Origin: Neocallimastix lanati (nom. inval.) | Taxonomy: Eukaryota > Neocallimastigomycota > Neocallimastigomycetes > Neocallimastigales > Neocallimastigaceae | Assembly (NCBI GenBank): GCA_016946835.1 | Contig: JACVTC010000037.1 | Coordinates: 630,001 to 657,500 of the forward strand | Direction: 5' to 3' | Length of the DNA: 27,500 nt | Shown: positions 24,151 through 27,500 of the stretch, piece by piece | Position numbering within the stretch: position 1 is the first letter of the stretch | Layout of the letters: each line of letters starts with the position of its first letter | Program-made: the position numbers and the translations under genes | The notes under the pieces: generated by a model | Told to the model about the DNA's origin: nothing | Databases searched by the model: none | The model's input: only the letters and a program-made list of their open reading frames with translations

Positions 24151-24800
24151 AATGGATTATTTGAAGGCTATTTTAATGATTACAAAACACTAACCCCTAC
24201 AATAGCCTTTAATAAAAATAAATAATAAATAATAAATAATAAATAATAAATAATAAATAAATAATAAATAATAAATAATAAATAATAAATAATAAATAAT
24301 AAATAATAAATCATAAATAATAAATAAATAATAAATCATAAATAATAAATAAATAATAAATAATAAATAATAAATAATAAATAATAAATAATAAATAATA
24401 AATAATAAAAAACAAAAAAAGTATTTATTAATTAATAATAAATAATAAGATATTTATTATTATAAAAATAATAATGATAATAATAATAATAATATATAAT
24501 TAAATAATAATAAAAATATTAATAATTTATAATTATTATTTTATTATTAATAATATTTTTATTATAATTTATTTTATAAATAGATTAAAAATTTTAATCT
24601 TAGTAGTGATTTATCTAATCTTCAAGAATTCTGTGATAAATTAAATAAGATAAATAATACATAAATAAAATAAACGATAAGACAAAGAAGAAATTCTGAT
24701 ACAGATTCTAATATATAATTATAATTTTTATTCTCATAGAGTTATCATCGATGAATGGGAAGAGATAGAGGCCATTTCATTCTTGAAACTTATAACTTAG
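24151..24800 (+). pseudogene. Broken coding fragments, likely remains of the secreted-protein gene at 23919
   Basis: Three islands with normal codons stand out from simple repeats: 24151-24225 (NGLFEGYFNDYKTLTPTIAF), 24584-24718 (NFNLSSDLSNLQEFCDKLNK, then two TAA codons and RQRRNSDTDSN), and 24741-24800 (VIIDEWEEIEAISFLKLIT and TAG) after a tcatag acceptor. Between about 24611 and 24740 there is no GT, so no canonical intron can remove the in-frame stops. The TAA codons sit where CAA would fit. A 200-bp TAAATAA array separates the first two islands. Read as one decayed gene, with low certainty. Confidence 0.4.
24211..24412. repeat. AATAAATAAT-type microsatellite block
   Basis: About 200 bp of tandem AATAAATAATA-like units (7-bp TAAATAA mixed with 4-bp TAAA), with occasional C variants (AATCATAAAT). 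Confidence 0.93.
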
Positions 24801-24889
24801 TTTTTTTTATTATTAAAAATTTCATGCAATTTTATTTTCACGTATTTTTTTTTTAAAAAAAATAATTATTAAACAAAGTTTATTCCTAG

Positions 24890-24893
<4 letters not shown>

Positions 24894-24949
<56 letters not shown>
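24894..24949. repeat. 56-bp poly(A) tract
   Basis: An unbroken A56 about 95 bp after the last coding fragment at 24800. It is the longest homopolymer in the window. Confidence 0.97.
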
Positions 24950-27012
<2,063 letters not shown>

Positions 27013-27410
27013 ATGTCAGCAGGTAAACCGAATTTAAATTAATATAAGTATAATTAATATTCATTAATGAAATTCAATTTATTAACAAATTATTTATTTG
27101 TTTCAAATTAAATTAATTATTGTTTAAAATTTAATAGAAGTTGAACAAGTAATGTATTGAAAACTATAAATAATATAAATTATAATAAATAATGAAATAA
27201 ACCAAAATTATAATAAAAGTAAAAAAAAGTAGAAATAAAAATAAAAATTGCAATTCTAATTTTAAAAAAAAAAAACTTTTAATTTTTATTAGCCACAAAT
27301 CCCAATTGTTAAGAAGAAACCAAATTGCTTTGTTGGTTTTGCTAACCTTCCAAATCAAGTTCACAGAAAATCAGTAAAGAAAGGTTTCCAATTTACTCTT
27401 ATGGTTGTTG
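27013..27410 (+). CDS. Septin, Cdc10/SEPT7-type, first three exons only
   Basis: Exon 3 (27293-27410) reads [18 protein letters not shown] and then [10 protein letters not shown], the conserved N-terminal region of septins just before the P-loop. It is closest to the Cdc10/SEPT7 group, which carries the [23 protein letters not shown] pattern. Upstream, ATG-TCA-GCA-G (27013-27022) meets a GTAAAC donor, and AAGTTGAACAA (27138-27148) lies between a TAG acceptor and a GTAATG donor. Joined, they give MSAEVEQ followed in phase by [10 protein letters not shown]. Introns are 115 and 144 bp. Exon 3 ends one base into the Gly codon at a GTAAAT donor; the P-loop exon lies beyond the window. Septins are GTP-binding proteins forming filaments at septa, germ tubes and cell cortex. 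The family call is firm; the two micro-exons are inferred from phase and splice sites. Confidence 0.9.
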
Positions 27411-27500
27411 GTAAATATTTGAATAACCAGAAATTTGTTAAAATAAAAATATATAACTATTATTTCTGGTATTAAAATATTAAAAAAGTAAAGTAATAAT

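Noticed and set aside
27164-27364. 66-codon minus frame at the septin gene
   Set aside because: It is antisense to septin exon 3 and intron 2.

Overview
The window looks like nuclear DNA of a very AT-rich fungus. The best guess is an anaerobic gut chytrid-type fungus (Neocallimastigomycota). This rests on: almost GC-free spacers full of poly(A)/poly(T), AT, AAT and AAAT tracts; short GT-AG introns; a septin of the Cdc10/SEPT7 type at the right edge, which argues against the equally AT-rich Dictyostelium; an F-box/leucine-rich protein; and a secreted beta-helix-like protein. The genus cannot be told from this window. No tRNA, rRNA, CRISPR array or bacterial-style operon was seen.

Layout. (1) 1-2309, minus strand: the 5' part of a secreted, probably beta-helical protein gene. 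It is split into one large exon and a chain of very small, phase-matched exons, and runs off the left edge. (2) 2310-3669: simple-repeat spacer with a local duplication. (3) 3670-6682, minus: a complete two-exon F-box/LRR-like gene (892 aa). Its first exon is separate, and its 334-bp intron carries a hexanucleotide array. (4) About 7880-11005: a graveyard of LTR retroelements. A plus-strand RNase H/integrase relic is followed by a minus-strand gag relic with a decayed zinc knuckle. (5) 11196-11637: a 442-bp non-autonomous DNA element with imperfect long terminal inverted repeats, a near-perfect 9-bp target-site duplication and a GC-rich, hairpin-rich core. (6) 11638-19428: almost 8 kb of AT-rich sequence with no convincing gene, apart from a tiny cysteine-rich coding relic at 13.05-13.12 kb. 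(7) 19429-23151, plus: an intact 1240-aa single-exon gene. It encodes a membrane-anchored protein with a coiled coil, a W2/eIF5C-like helical region, a long acidic repeat region and a basic tail. (8) 23152-27012: simple-repeat spacer, a short signal-peptide ORF followed by broken coding fragments, and a second array of about 80 AAT units. (9) 27013-27410, plus: the first three coding exons of a septin. The first two are 10 and 11 nt, and the gene continues past the right edge.

The genes show no common pathway. The F-box protein would act in SCF ubiquitin ligases, the septin in the cytoskeleton and cell division, the beta-helix protein outside the cell or at its surface, and the large acidic protein at a membrane. 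The most notable biology is the phase-consistent micro-exons in two independent genes, the structured core of the small transposable element, and the unfamiliar membrane-anchored W2-like acidic protein.
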